Positions 1 through 13,179 are shown, counted from the stretch's first letter. The stretch: 64,000 nucleotides of DNA from Ecdyonurus torrentis (GCA_949318235.1 OX439132.1:45527141-45591140); one strand, 5' to 3'. The notes: generated by a model not told the origin, from the sequence alone. Translations and numbers: made by a program.

Positions 1-100
1 TTGCAATCTCGATAATACATAAATTATCCAGGTAGATTTGTGTCCACAAACTTTGGATGAATTGGATGAATTCTTATCCAAAATCTGGTGTTGAAAATTA

Positions 101-109
<9 letters not shown>

Positions 110-184
<75 letters not shown>

Positions 185-215
185 TATATATATATATATA
201 TAGTTTTATATGGGC

Positions 216-274
<59 letters not shown>
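110..274. repeat. Compound (TA)n microsatellite
   Basis: Nearly uninterrupted TA runs split by gttttatatgggcctata. Target site of the 275-2920 element. Confidence 0.95.
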
Positions 275-277
<3 letters not shown>

Positions 278-2917
278 GAGGGCTCCGCTATATTGTCCTA
301 CGTCCACGTGGTTCATTATTTACTAATGTCCTAAGTCCACGTTTTTGAAAAAATACTAATGTCCTAGTCCATTTTGAACCAAAGTGATTTTTTCGTTTCC
401 AATGATCAAACAACTTATTTTACATATTTACACCATTTTTTACATGAATATCTAAAAAAATAAAGCCGTGACATAAAAAAATCGACATTATTTGTTCCAG
501 ACACGCCCCCTTTTACGCGCAAAAGTCATGTACAAGTAAGCGGCTGAATGTTTTGAAAACGACGGTGATTGTATTTCACTGAAATAATTATTGATAGAGC
601 TGGAAAAAAACATGTTCTTTTTATTAGCTAAATCAATTAGTATTGTTATGAAAAATTTATATACACAAAAGAAAAAGTTCTCAAAAAATTATTTAGCCTT
701 GTTTTTCCCTCTTCTATTTGGTATGATTTCTTTCTAAAGAGGGAAATGGTTGTCGGCACCATAGCAAAAACAAAAGGTTTTTCAGCAAGTTTGAACTTTA
801 CAACTATATAACTGGAGAACTATTGGTCATCACATAGTGACACTTAACCAAAATATAAATTAGTTATTTAGTAATAAAATGGCAGAGTGAGCACAATAAA
901 TTTTGAAAATAAATGCACTAATTAAGGTATTAAAAAATATCATTAATTCAAGAAAATCTCCCACCTCTTCTTACAATACCAACTAGGGTGAAAGATGAGA
1001 TGAAGGGTCGGAGAAATAAGAAGATAAATGAGCACACATGTGTGAGCGCGCCACGGTCTTGTGTCTTCCGCAGGGTGCCGCTTTGTATCTTGAAAGAGAC
1101 AGTGAAATTTCATCCCCAATGTAAGAATGCATGTAAGGTTTATTTTATATTTTATATATTATTTTTCTATAAAAATGATCCATGCGTGGTTTTCAAGTTA
1201 AAATTTTGAGATATAAGACAAACAAGACAAATTACCCTCCCTCGATATGTTTTTCCATATTTATATAAGTTATGCTTGTAAGCTCAATTATCCGTGACCA
1301 ACCTGCAGCAGGGGGTAAAAGTTCACTTAAAAGCAAAATTCTCTGTTTCCCTCTTTCGCTGAATCAAATGATATCATAAAATGTGTTTAATTATTTTTTT
1401 GAGAATTTTTTCTTTTGTGAATAAAAAAACTTTCATAACAATAACAATTGATTTAGCTAATAAAAACAACATGTTTTTTTCCAACTTTAATGTAAGTTAA
1501 TGTTTTTCAATATAATATATTTTTAATGGGAAAACTACCCCCAAAACTTTTGCAGACTCATAATTGACACTCATTTCTCTGACTTGACTTCCCGATATTA
1601 ATATTGTGACAATATTACATTTGCGTATCGTATAGTATATTATGTACATATTATGTATATGAAAAAAATAATAATTGAAGAAAATTTTTTCATCGGTCTG
1701 AAACCAGCTTTCATAGACCACAGCAAGCCTCGCGTCTGCACCGAAATTAATTAGATGCATATAATTGAGACACATGTAAATTTTCAATCATAATGTGATT
1801 TTCGCATAAAATCACTTTTTTTTTTATTAATTTTTTTTTTTTAACAATTCCTATACTACTTGTGTGGTGTTAATATGTAAGACACACGAGGTACTAAATA
1901 ATCGCAATGGATGGTATTTTTTAATACTAGATCTACGGAAGAAATCGATTTTTTTCATGACGCCCGCATATTAATTTTATAAATGATTGAAATGTCGTTT
2001 TATTGTTTTTATTTGTTAAATAAGCGCTTAATTATAATAATCATCTGAACCTACGATTTAAAAACACAATGAAAAAATATATAAATAAAAGAGCCAAAAC
2101 GACATCATTTTTAATTTTCCGTAACATCTATTAAAATCAACAAGCACTTGAAATCCACCTGAAAACGCAAGAAGTGTATTAAAAGTAAAAATTTAGAAAA
2201 AGCAAAACAATTTTGGCAGTATTTTTAATATTCTTGGATATAAAGAATGAGAAACACTTGAAAAAATTAGGGGTTAAATAAAAGTGTCCTATTCTAAAAG
2301 AGGACATCGTTCTGAATCGATTGACATGTTAATTTCTTATTTTTGAGTTCATCAAGTATTTTTATTTAATTAAATAAAAAAAAAAAAAAAAAACGTGCGG
2401 CAATTTTGTGCATGAGGGCATAAGCAAAAGTTACTGCCCGTGACGTCATAACTAAATAATAACATTAAAAAAAGTAACTTTTTTGTATCCTCGCGCAATA
2501 TGCGTTGTGTTCTATGTTATTAATTTAAACTATGCTGCACATGCTAAAGTTTTTTTTAAATGCAGTGCAAATATATTTTGTTAATTAAATCTTTTCATTT
2601 CAATAATTTTTTCATTAAAATCATCTTGAGAACTTATAAATAAAAATTATCATTTGATATTTAATAATTTATTTTGATGAATAATGCTATTTGCTAATTA
2701 TAAAAATTATTGCATTAAATGGGTCCATAATTACTGGTAATACTCGCGAAAGTAGTTTGTATTTACGTGATTATTAGTTGAGATAATTAGTTTTTTGTTT
2801 CTCCTGAAAAGTAAGCAACATTGGACTTAGGACATTAGTAAATTTTGAACCATATGGACTTAGGACATTAGTAAATAATGAACCACGTGGACTAAGGACA
2901 ATATAGCGGAGCCCCCT

Positions 2918-2920
<3 letters not shown>
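275..2920. mobile_element. 2.65-kb non-autonomous DNA transposon with TIRs and subterminal repeats
   Basis: The ends are inverted copies sharing gggctccgctatattgtcct. Inside each end are three degenerate copies of a ctaatgtcctaagtcca motif, inverted between ends. The element sits in a TA microsatellite and is absent from the matching gene B site (near 50543). There is no convincing transposase ORF; two short ORFs (988-1209, 1497-1787) have no recognisable motif. An internal inverted pair (about 597-720 and 1370-1495) suggests a nested foldback. Confidence 0.75.

Positions 2921-2965
<45 letters not shown>
2920..2965. repeat. (TA)n microsatellite, right flank of the transposon
   Basis: Pure TA run directly abutting the right TIR. 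It is the other half of the interrupted target. Confidence 0.95.
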
Positions 2966-2967
<2 letters not shown>

Positions 2968-3166
2968 TATGTACACTATAAAAATCTCGTCTGTAGTTTC
3001 ACATGTTCTATTCTGCTAAAAATGACATCATGCATCACACAAGTTATTGTCTAGTTAACAATTCTTCTCCTCAGTTTGTGAGGCTACAGTAGAGACATCA
3101 CATGTCTATGTACGAACTTCAAGTCCATGACAACAACAACAAGACAAGACAAGGTGGTACACTGAC

Positions 3167-3226
3167 CTTGCAGCGAGGTTTGATCTGCGAGATGTGACGA
3201 GTCTTCTTCTTCTTCAGCATCACAGT
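3167..3226 (-). CDS. Gene A exon 6: short acidic exon
   Basis: 60 nt between atggcag and caag|gtcagt, encoding DCDAEEEEDSSHLADQTSLQ. One charge change (E to K) separates it from gene B. Confidence 0.68.
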
Positions 3227-6200
3227 CTGCCATCAAATATCAACAATCAGCATTCTCATAATACATGACATATACGTACAGCAGCATATGTAGCAGATAC
3301 AGGAGGGGGGGGGGGGGGTATAATATATTTAGCAGATGGACTTTTTTGTAAGTAAAGTGCAGAAATAAAATTAAAGGAAATATATTAAATCGATCTTCTT
3401 TTAAATAAATAAAAACAAAGTATATTTGAAAATAATCACACTCCACAAGACAGAGACCATGATAAACTTGTGATATTTCTCACCTTGCATGTTGGTTGAC
3501 CCCTGGTCCTCAGAGAGGTCAAGTAACTCCTCGTGCTCCACCTTGATGTCATCCATCATTAACAAAGCAGAAGCTTCAAGTGACTCTACAGCTAAGCCAC
3601 ATTCAGTCTTTGGTGCCCACGCCTGCTCAGGCTCAGTCACAATGCTACCACTGGCTTGACTGCATGGTGACCTGGTGTCTTGAACCATGCTCCCTATGTT
3701 GTCAATGGCTGGCACCCACGACTGCTCAGCATGAGGTGGCTGCTCTACTTGAGAGGTAGTTTGTACAGAGGTGGTCTGCACCTCCTCTAGCTCAGGTGAA
3801 GTGGCACGCTTGGAGACATCACAGTTGTTACTGCGTCTGTGTGTGGCAAAGAGCAAATTGTTGTAATTACAGTTTGTACTTAGCCTTGGTTTATCTCGTC
3901 TAATCTTACCTGGCAATCTTGGCTGGAGGGGGTGTAGGTGGGGGTGGTGCAGGGTGGCTCAATAAAGTCTTAGGTTGTACATCAGTGGTCAGCAGCTCTC
4001 CCTCACTTGACTGAAAACAAATAAAAACAATTTAGACACAAGAAAACCTCGTTACTACAAACTTGATTACTACACAATATTTCAATGATAAACTACAAAC
4101 TTTGTCCTGATGAAACATGGACAATGAAAGCAAAGAAAAACTAAATTTATAACAAAGTTTGATGATAGAATTGTCTTATTACAGTATTGTTTAACAAGTA
4201 AAACAAGGTAAAGAACAATCTAAGTGTTATCACAAATGTCACGACTGACTTTACCATGCTGCAAGTTATGCTGTGTTGTGGAAGTAAACAAATACATTGA
4301 CTTAACCAGCTCACTATTGAGGCTACATGAAGGATCAATGGCCAAACATAATAACTAATGTTAATTTTGTAATAATACGCAACAAATGATCAATAGTAAA
4401 TACATGCTTATGATTCTCCATAATAAATTTGGGAAGACGGAGATAGGAGAAAACCAGCAAGAAACTTTAGTGGGAGGAATTCAATAGTTTGGTGAAAATT
4501 TTGCCTCCATTGAAGAAAAAATAATTACAAAATAAATTGAAAAAAAAAAAATAATAAAAAAAAATAAAAAAAAAAAGAAGAGGTTTGTGTGCTAAAAGTA
4601 TTTTCACCAAACTATGGGACTCTCTTCACTATGGTAAGTTCCCTTGCTGGTTTCCTCCCATCCTTTTTACTCAAATTTATCATACCTAACCACAATGGTT
4701 TATTTTCCTTTATATCTGTGTTTATGATATTCATGAGTAATTAGGCAGTATAGGCAAGGTTTACCAAGGTAAAATGTAGTTACGTATACCAGAAGTAAAA
4801 ATAAACATAATAAAAAAGGACACGTGTGTCTTAGTTTCCCCCAAGTCCTACCTTGTCTTGTGCAGCCAGTCCTGTGACTTTGAGGGCCTCTGCAAGTCTG
4901 AGCAGGCCTGCCAAGTCTTCTTGCTGCACTGTCACTTCTCCTGCAAAACACAAATATTTAATGACTTAGCCCAGTGAAGTAAACACAAGTTTGCTTGTCA
5001 CTTCAAAGTCAAGTGCATTGTCTCAATGTTGTAAAGTACATTATTTATGTCACTCTGGCTTGGGGGGGGGGGGGGGGGGGGGAGAGGGCTCACAAGGCTG
5101 TTGTGAATTGTTTTGCCCATATAGTTAACATTGCTGTTACTGAAACGTGTGACGTCACAGATGCTCCCCCATGACTCTGGCTAAGGTCAAGTACTTTGTC
5201 ACTCTGTACATTGATGTGTCAGACAAGTGCATGCATGTCAAGTGCAATGTTTTCTCCAGCTGCACTATGTACTGCAAATGTTCATGCAGACAAAATAATG
5301 CAGTAGTTTTCTTGTAGCTGACAAGTGCATCACTTACACTTACAAGCACAGCCAGCTAGCTCTCACACATGCAGGACATTGGCAGCCACAAAGTTACCTG
5401 GGCAGTTGTCAACATTGAGCATGCGGACAATATAAAAATATTGCTACACTAAACTGTGACTAACATTTGTATACTTACCAAAGAAAAGGATAGGAGAAAC
5501 CAACAAGCGCCTTACCACGATGAGGTCCATAGCTTGGTGAAAATCTTGATGGCACAGGTTACACAAATATTTACAAGTTAATTAAGACGTTTCGAGGGCA
5601 ACAGCCTTATTCTTCAGAGGGTTGTTGCCCTCAAAATGTCTTAGTTAATTTGTAAATATTTGTGTAAGCTGTGCCATCAAGACTTTCACCAAGCTACGGA
5701 CCTCATCGTAGTGAAAAGGCGCTGGTTGGTTTCTCCTATCCTTTTCTTTGGTAATATCTGCATACAAGTATGTACCACGAAATGAGACGACGTGCAGGAA
5801 GGTGACCGGCCGCTAGCTTATTCGCATTGGGGAATGCGGAGGGGGGATCGCGGCGGGCATCGTTCGGCACGCGTACTTTGCCCCGCTCTCTCACTATCAC
5901 ACAGCGAGCAATGTGAACCACACGTATGCTTGGTACAGGTGAGCATATTGTATTGCTGTGGGCTGCTGATGAGTGCCTGAGACCCGCGATGTTTTTTGTG
6001 CATTAATTATATAATTAGTGCATAAAATTCGGAACAGATATGGACGAAACGCGCGTCCAGCTAGATCGCGAGAGGTGTGGGTCGTGAGGATATTTGGTAT
6101 GTTTGGTTAGCTTTTGCACAGAATCACCCATCCTTTTAATTTCTTTTCATATAAAACGTCCTAGCCAAAATGCTAGTGAATTGATTTGAATCCCTACTCC

Positions 6201-6754
6201 ATTATACTATCAAAATTAGAGAATTTCGCTCTGTATTAACTTCAATACACGGTGCTCTGATTTCTCTCGTCCTATCTCTATCCTATTGTTTTAGTAGCAT
6301 TAACCGCGATGGTTTTTTCACATATTTATACTTTTCTTTGGTAAGTATACAAATGTTAGTCACAGTTTAGTGTAGCAATATTTCTCCTAAATTACATTAG
6401 TATACTTACCATTGTACATGAAGTCCACCAAGGCCTCAAGTTTTGCCAGCTCCACATCTTGCAGGAACACAATGGGCTGCTGCCAAGGCTGCAACTGTAA
6501 TCATAAAATTATGTATTGTATAGATATACATAAGTTGTACGTCACTCACATGGCAGCTAGCCTGGTTTGACGTGGACACTTACCTTGAAGAGAGACCTGA
6601 AGTGTGGACTGCAGGCAGCCAGCACAGTCTTGTGTGCCTGGATATATCGTCCCTGGCAGGCAAGGGTCACGTCCACCAGATCTCCACTGGACAGCAAGTC
6701 ACGCAGTCCTCGGCTCAGACCAAACTTCTCACATTTCAACGTCAGCTGACTCAT
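3167..6754 (-). CDS. Gene A: BTB-ZF paralogue, 5' part (exons 1-6; continues off the left edge)
   Basis: Exons: 6754-6584, 6494-6410, 4940-4852, 4010-3910, 3836-3484, 3226-3167. Lengths (171, 85, 89, 101, 353, 60) and splice phases equal those of gene B exactly, and the residues are nearly identical. It encodes the full BTB domain, the proline-rich linker, the IKVE-containing acidic linker and the short acidic exon. Homology to the gene B intron continues to base 1, which aligns near 50366, so exon 7 should lie about 500 bp beyond the left edge. Intron 2 carries a ~0.9-kb inverted insertion absent from gene B. A 14.75-kb satellite-bearing insertion starts about 260 bp upstream of the start codon, so its transcription may differ from gene B. 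All six frames are open, hence annotated as functional coding sequence, 5' part only. Confidence 0.8.
3484..3836 (-). CDS. Gene A exon 5: acidic Ser/Thr-rich linker
   Basis: 353 nt, acceptor cacacag, donor caag|gtgaga. Contains SNNCDVSKRATSPELEEV and IKVEHEELLDLSEDQ. The open frame runs past the donor into the intron, so the conserved donor and the phase match with exon 6 decide the end. Confidence 0.78.
3910..4010 (-). CDS. Gene A exon 4: proline-rich linker
   Basis: 101 nt, acceptor ttttcag, donor cag|gtaaga. SSEGELL start, PAPPPPTPPP core, ends AKIA plus a split codon, as in gene B. Confidence 0.76.
4423..4690. repeat. Inverted-repeat element in gene A intron 3
   Basis: Arms of about 80 bp (ggagataggagaaaaccagc and its counterpart near 4655) flank an A-rich centre. 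Arm ends share tagtttggtgaaaat with the intron 2 palindrome (tagcttggtgaaaat), so it is an older member of the same family. Confidence 0.55.
4852..4940 (-). CDS. Gene A exon 3: BTB C-terminal helices
   Basis: 89 nt, acceptor tttgcag, donor caag|gtagga. Encodes (G)EVTVQQEDLAGLLRLAEAL then KVTGLAAQDK, at protein level the same as gene B. Confidence 0.82.
5437..6382. mobile_element. Foldback/Penelope-like insertion in gene A intron 2
   Basis: The outer arms 5437-5498 and 6329-6382 are inverted copies of each other (aatattgctacac and gtgtagcaatatt). Inside is a ~275-bp palindrome (5476-5754) and a GC-richer segment with the hammerhead-like motif. Gene B has the palindrome (53481-53754) but lacks the 5755-6345 segment, so the latter is a later insertion or was lost in B. 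Confidence 0.55.
5961..6062 (+). ncRNA. Hammerhead-like motif with an enlarged stem-loop II
   Basis: CTGATGA at 5966-5972 and GAAA at 6046-6049. Stem I is GGCTG (5961-5965) with CAGCT (6058-6062), including one G-U. Stem III is the palindrome ACGCGCGT (6049-6056), with C at 6057 as cleavage site. Stem II is GTGCC/GGAC with one bulged G, closing a ~64-nt loop that itself holds an AT-rich hairpin. Downstream sequence is related to the 50543-51006 element. Folding is plausible but the large loop may have inactivated it. Confidence 0.6.
6410..6494 (-). CDS. Gene A exon 2: BTB middle
   Basis: 85 nt, acceptor gattacag, donor g|gtaagtata. It encodes LQPWQQPIVFLQDVELAKL and EALVDFMYN. It has the stronger consensus donor of the two copies. 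Confidence 0.8.
6584..6754 (-). CDS. Gene A exon 1: BTB N-terminal half
   Basis: 57 codons from ATG at 6754 to FRSLFK, donor aag|gtaagt. It contains VDVTLACQGRYIQAHK and AACSPHF. The equivalent gene B exon has QY instead of RY. A possible acceptor (tttgccag) sits just upstream of the ATG, suggesting a separate 5'UTR exon. Confidence 0.82.
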
Positions 6755-7017
6755 GCTCAAGCTGCTCTGGCAAACATAACATCAATAAATTACTGAAATA
6801 AAAGTATGCATATTATATACCTCAATATATTTTATCTATCTTACAGTAAACTGGGGCAAGCAAAATCTCAGGGAATATCAATAATGTACAACTTTATTTC
6901 TTTTTCCTACAAATCAGTATGTATATGTACAAATAATGCATCTGCTAAGATTGTAACATCAATTTTGTTTACCTTTTTTTCTTTTTATATTTTCTTTGAA
7001 AGCTTATAATAGAAGAC

Positions 7018-7401
7018 GTACCGAAAGTTATCCTCACAGTCATCCTCAAAATTACATAAAATTGCAGTAGTGCCAACTTTATAAAGTTATCACTAAAAGG
7101 TGACTAAAATGAACTAAATCCTGTGAGGATGTGAGGACGGGTGAGGATAAAGAATAGAAAGGCGCGTAAACTGGATTAAGTTTCAAAGTGATATTTAATA
7201 TAGGACAGAATGAAAGTGATGAAAGTGTTCCTAATGTTCCAATGAATCAAGGCAAGAAAAAGCGGCAATTATATTATAATAGAGTAGAACGATAGAAATC
7301 AAAATTTAAGATAGGCTTTATTGCGCTAACATAATTTATAAAAAGAACATCTATTTTATTTTATATGAATATATAATAATAATTTAAATAAATATAATTT
7401 C

Positions 7402-7436
<35 letters not shown>

Positions 7437-7576
7437 ATATATAGGCCTATATATTCAAATTATCTTATATAATGCTTAAAAATTAGATATATTTAGGATT
7501 ATATTATAATATATATATATAATATTGGAATGCATATAAATATACTCGTCATATATATATTATATATATATACTTC
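7018..7576. other. Left flank of the satellite array inside the insertion
   Basis: AT-rich DNA. Its first 130 bp form an inverted pair (ttatcctcacagtcatcctc and gtgaggatgtgaggac). No gene seen. Confidence 0.5.
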
Positions 7577-10500
7577 ATTTATTTTCTCCAAAGTCAAGAT
7601 TTTATATAGGGAGCACACTTCAGATTAAAAAAATATATAAATATATATAAAAAAAATAGAAATGCTATTTTTTTACTAATGAATCGTCTTTATCAGTTCA
7701 TTAACTGTAAAATCACGAAGTTTCAAGAAAATCTACCGGTTTTTAAACTTTTGACAGCCAAGGGAAATCAACTATTTATTCTATTATTAAAACTTAATTT
7801 ATTTTCTCCAACGTCAAGATTTTAGGAGAGCACACTTCAAATTAAAAAAAAAAAAAATATATATATAAAAAAATGAAAATGCTATTTTTTTATTAATGAA
7901 TCTTCTTTATCAGTTCATTAACTGTAAAAACACGAAGTTTCAAGAAAATCTACCGGTTTTTAAACTTTTGACAGCCAAGGAAAATCAACTTTACGAATCA
8001 TAGCCTATACATCATATATGTATAGTCCTTCATAACTGACTGTAAAAAGTTTAAAAACCGGTAGATTCTCTTTAAACTTTGTGTAATTAAAGATTATTAA
8101 TATACTTTTTAGAATAAAGTATAAAAAAATAGCATTTCTACTTCCTTCTATTTTTAAAACTTAATTTATTTTCTCCAACGTCAAGATTTTAGGAGAGCTC
8201 ACTTCAAATTAAAAAAAAAAAAAATATATATAAAAAAATGAAAATGCTATTTTTTTAATAATGAATCTTCTTTATCAGTTCATTAACTGTAAAAACACGA
8301 AGTTTCAAGAAAATCTACCGGTTTTTAAACTTTTGACAGCCAAGGGAAATCAACTTTACGAATCATAGCCTATACATATATGTATAGTCCTTCATAACTG
8401 ACTGTAAAAAGTTTAAAAACCGGTAGATTCTTTTTAAACTTTGTGTAATTAAAGATTATTAATATACTTTTTAGAATAAAGTATAAAAAAATAGCATTTC
8501 TACTTCCTTCTATTTTTAAAACTTAATTTATTTTCTCCAACGTCAAGATTTTAGGGAGCACACTTCACATTAAAAAGAAAAAAATTATAAAAAAATGGAA
8601 ATGCTATTTTTTTTATTAATGAATCTTCTTTATCAGTTCATTAACTGTAAAAACACGAAGTTTCAAGAAAATCTACCGGTTTTTAAACTTTTGACAGCCA
8701 AGGGAAATCAACTTAACGAATCATAGTAGCCTATACATATATGTATAGTCCTTCAAAACTGACTGTAAAAAGTTTAAAAACCGGTAGATTCTCTATAAAC
8801 TTTGAGTAATAAAAGATTATTAATATACTTTTTAGAATAAAATATAAAAAAATAGCATTTCTACTTCCTTCTATTTTTAAAACTTAATTTATTTTCTCCA
8901 ACGTCAAGATTTTAGGAGAGCACACTTCAAATTTAAAAAAAAAAAAATTATAAAAAAATGAAAATGCTATTTTTTTATTAATGAATCTTCTTTATCAGTT
9001 CATTAACTGTAAAAACACGAAGTTTCAAGAAAATCTACCGGTTTTTAAACTTTTGACAGCCAAGGGAAATCAACTTAACGAATCATAGTAGCCTATACAT
9101 ATATGTATAGTCCTTCAAAACTGACTGTAAAAAGTTAAAAAACCGGTAGATTCTTTTTAAACTTTGTGTAATTGAAGATTATTAATATACTTTTTAGAAT
9201 AAAGTATAAAAAAATAGCATTTCTACTTCCTTCTATTTTTAAAACTTAATTTATTTTCTCCAACGTCAAGATTTTAGGGAGCACACTTCACATTAAAAAA
9301 AAAAAAATTATAAAAAAATGGAAATGCTATTTTTTTTATTAATGAATCTTCTTTATCAGTTCATTAACTGTAAAAACACGAAGTTTCAAGAAAATCTACC
9401 GGTTTTTAAACTTTTGACAGCCAAGGGAAATCAACTTAACGAATCATAGTAGCCTATACATATATGTATAGTCCTTCAAAACTGACTGTAAAAAGTTTAA
9501 AAACCGGTAGATTCTCTATAAACTTTGAGTAATAAAAGATTATTAATATACTTTTTAGAATAAAATATAAAAAAATAGCATTTCTACTTCCTTCTATTTT
9601 TAAAACTTAATTTATTTTCTCCAACGTCAAGATTTTAGGAGAGCACACTTCAAATTTAAAAAAAAAAAAATTATAAAAAAATGAAAATGCTATTTTTTTA
9701 TTAATGAATCTTCTTTATCAGTTCATTAACTGTAAAAACACGAAGTTTCAAGAAAATCTACCGGTTTTTAAACTTTTGACAGCCAAGGGAAATCAACTTA
9801 ACGAATCATAGTAGCCTATACATATATGTATAGTCCTTCAAAACTGACTGTAAAAAGTTAAAAAACCGGTAGATTCTCTTTAAACTTTGTGTAATTAAAG
9901 ATTATTAATATACTTTTTAGAATAAAGTATAAAAAAATAGCATTTCTACTTCCTTCTATTTTTAAAACTTAATTTATTTTCTCCAACGTCAAGATTTTAG
10001 GGAGTACACTTCACATTAAAAAAAAAAAATTATAAAAAAATGGAAATGCTATTTTTTTATTAATGAATCTTCTTTATCAGTTCATTAACTGTAAAAACAC
10101 GAAGTTTCAAGAAAATCTACCGGTTTTTAAACTTTTGACAGCCAAGGGAAATCAACTTAACGAATCATAGTAGCCTATACATATATGTATAGTCCTTCAA
10201 AACTGACTGTAAAAAGTTTAAAAACCGGTAGATTCTCTTTAAACTTTGTGTAACTAAAGATTATTAATATACTTTTTAGAATAAAGTATAAAAAAATAGC
10301 ATTTCTACTTCCTTCTATTTTTAAAACTTAATTTATTTTCTCCAACGTCAAGATTTTAGGAGAGCTCACTTCAAATTAAAAAAAAAAAAAAAAAAAATTA
10401 TAAAAAAATGAAAATGCTATTTTTTCAATAATGAATCTTCTTTATCAGTTCATTAACTGTAAAAACACGAAGTTTCAAGAAAATCTACCGGTTTTTAAAC

Positions 10501-11468
10501 TTTTGACAGCCAAGGGAAATCAACTTAACGAATCATAGTAGCCTATACATATATGTATAGTCCTTCAAAACTGACTGTAAAAAGTTAAAAAACCGGTAGA
10601 TTCTCTTTAAACTTTGTGTAATTAAAGATTATTAAAATACTTTTTAGAATAAAGTATAAAAAAATAGCATTTCTACTTCCTTCTATTTTTAAAACTTAAT
10701 TTATTTTCTCCAACGTCAAGATTTTAGGGAGCACACTTCACATTAAAAAAAAAAAAATTATAAAAAAATGGAAATGCTATTTTTTTATTAATGAATCTTC
10801 TTTATCAGTTCATTAACTGTAAAAACACGAAGTTTCAAGAAAATCTACCGGTTTTTAAACTTTTGACAGCCAAGGGAAATCAACTTAACGAATCATAGTA
10901 GCCTATACATATATGTATAGTCCTTCAAAACTGACTGTAAAAAGTTTAAAAACCGGTAGATTCTCTATAAACTTTGAGTAATAAAAGATTATTAATATAC
11001 TTTTTAGAATAAAATATAAAAAAATAGCATTTCTACTTCCTTCTATTTTTAAAACTTAATTTATTTTCTCCAACGTCAAGATTTTAGGAGAGCACACTTC
11101 AAATTTAAAAAAAAAAAAAATTATAAAAAAATGAAAATGCTATTTTTTTATTAATGAATCTTCTTTATCAGTTCATTAACTGTAAAAACACGAAGTTTCA
11201 AGAAAATCTACCGGTTTTTAAACTTTTGACAGCCAAGGGAAATCAACTTAACGACTCAGAATAGTAGCCTATACATATATGTATAGTCCTTCAACTGATT
11301 GTAAAAAGTTTAAAAACCGGTAGATTCTCTTTAAACTTTGTGTAATCAAAGATTGATAATATACTTTTTAGAATAATTAATAAAAAAATTGCATTTATCC
11401 TTCCTTCTATTTTTAAAACTTAATTTATTTTCTCCAACGTCAAGATTTTAGGGAGCACACTTCAGATT

Positions 11469-11501
<33 letters not shown>

Positions 11502-12564
11502 GGAAATGCTATTTTTTTATTAATAAATATTCTTAATCAGTTTATTAACTGTAAAAACACGAAATTTCAAGAAAATCTACCGGTTTTTAAACTTTTGACA
11601 GCCTGACAGCCGAGGGAAATCAACTTAACGAATCATAGCCTATGTATAGTCCTTCATAACTGACTGTAAAAAGTTTAAAAACCGGTAGATTCTCTTTAAA
11701 CATTGTGTAATTAAAGATTATTAATATACTTTTTAGAATAAAGTATAAAAAAATAGCATTTCTACTTCCTTCTATTTTTAAAACTTAATTTATTTTCTCC
11801 AACATCAAGATTTTAGGGGAGCACACTTCAAATTTAAAAAAAAAATATATATATATAAAAAAAAATAGAAATGCTATTTTTTTATTAATGAATCTTCTTT
11901 ATCAGTTCATTAACTGTAAAAACACGAAGTTTCAAGAAAATCTACCGGTTTTTAAACTTTTGACAGCCAAGGGAAATCAACTTTACGAATCATAGCCTAT
12001 ACATATATGTATAGTCCTTCATAACTGACTGTAAAAAGTTTAAAAACCGGTAGATTCTCTTTAAACTTTGTGTAATTAAAACTTATTAATATACTTTTTA
12101 GAATAAAGTATAAAAAAAGAGCATTTCTACTTCCTTCTATTTTTAAAACTTAATTTATTTTCTCCAACGTCAAGATTTTAGGAGAGCACACTTCAAATTT
12201 AAAAAAAAAAAAAAAAAATTATAAAAAAATAAAAATGCTATTTTTTTATTAATGAATCTTCTTTATCAGTTCATTAACTGTAAAATCACAAAGTTTCAAG
12301 AAAATCTACCGGTTTTTAAACTTTTGACAGCCAAGGGAAATCAACTTATCGACTCAGTATAGTAGCCTATGCATATATGTATAGTCCTTCAACTGATTGT
12401 AAAAAGTTTAAAAACCGGTAGATTCTCTTTAAACTTTGTGTAGTCAAAGATTATTAATATACTTTTTAGAATAATTAATAAAAAAATTGCATTTATCCTT
12501 CCTTCTATTTTTAAAACTTAATTTATTTTCTCCAACGTCAAGATTTTAGGGAGCACACTTCAGA

Positions 12565-12600
<36 letters not shown>

Positions 12601-13150
12601 AATGGAAATGCTATTTTTTTATTAATGAATCTTCTTTATCAGTTCATTAACTGTAAAAACACGAAGTTTCAAGAAAATCTACCGGTTTTTAAACTTTTGA
12701 CAGCCAAGGGAAATCAACTTAACGAATCATAGTATTCTATACATATATATATAGTCCTTCAAAACTGACTGTAAAAAGTTTAAAAACCGGTAGATTCTCT
12801 TTAAACTTTGTGTAATCAAAGATTATTAATATTTTTATTAGAATATATAATAAAAAAATAGCATTTCTACTTTCTTCTATTTTTAAAACTTAGTTTATTT
12901 TCTCAAACATCAAGATTTTAGGAAGCACACTTCAGATTAAAAAAAAAAAATTATAAAAACAGAAAAATGCTATTTTTTATTAATGAATATTCTTAATTAG
13001 TTCATTAACTATAAAAACACAAAGTTTGAAGAAAATCTACCGGTTTTTAAACTTTTGACAGCCAAAGGAATTCAACTTAACGGCTCAGATAATAGCCTAT
13101 AGCTTTTATATATAAATATCTTATTTTTTACTACACTGCCTGTGAAAAGT
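7577..13150 (+). repeat. ~362-bp satellite array, left arm (about 15 units)
   Basis: Each unit holds ttattttctccaacgtcaag, an A-tract, atgctatttttttatta, ttcattaactgtaaaaacac, taccggtttttaaactttt, cctatacatatatgtatag and the inverse aaaagtttaaaaaccggta. So each unit is itself an imperfect inverted repeat plus spacer. Units alternate in spacer type (ggagcacacttcacatt versus gagcacacttcaaattt), giving a ~722-bp dimeric higher-order repeat at about 8520-10700. Confidence 0.9.
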
Positions 13151-13179
13151 TTAAAAACCGGTAGATTTTCTTTAAACTT

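Noticed and set aside
988..1787. Transposase ORF in the 275-2920 element
   Set aside because: The ORFs (988-1209, 1497-1787) are short, on opposite strands and without catalytic motifs.
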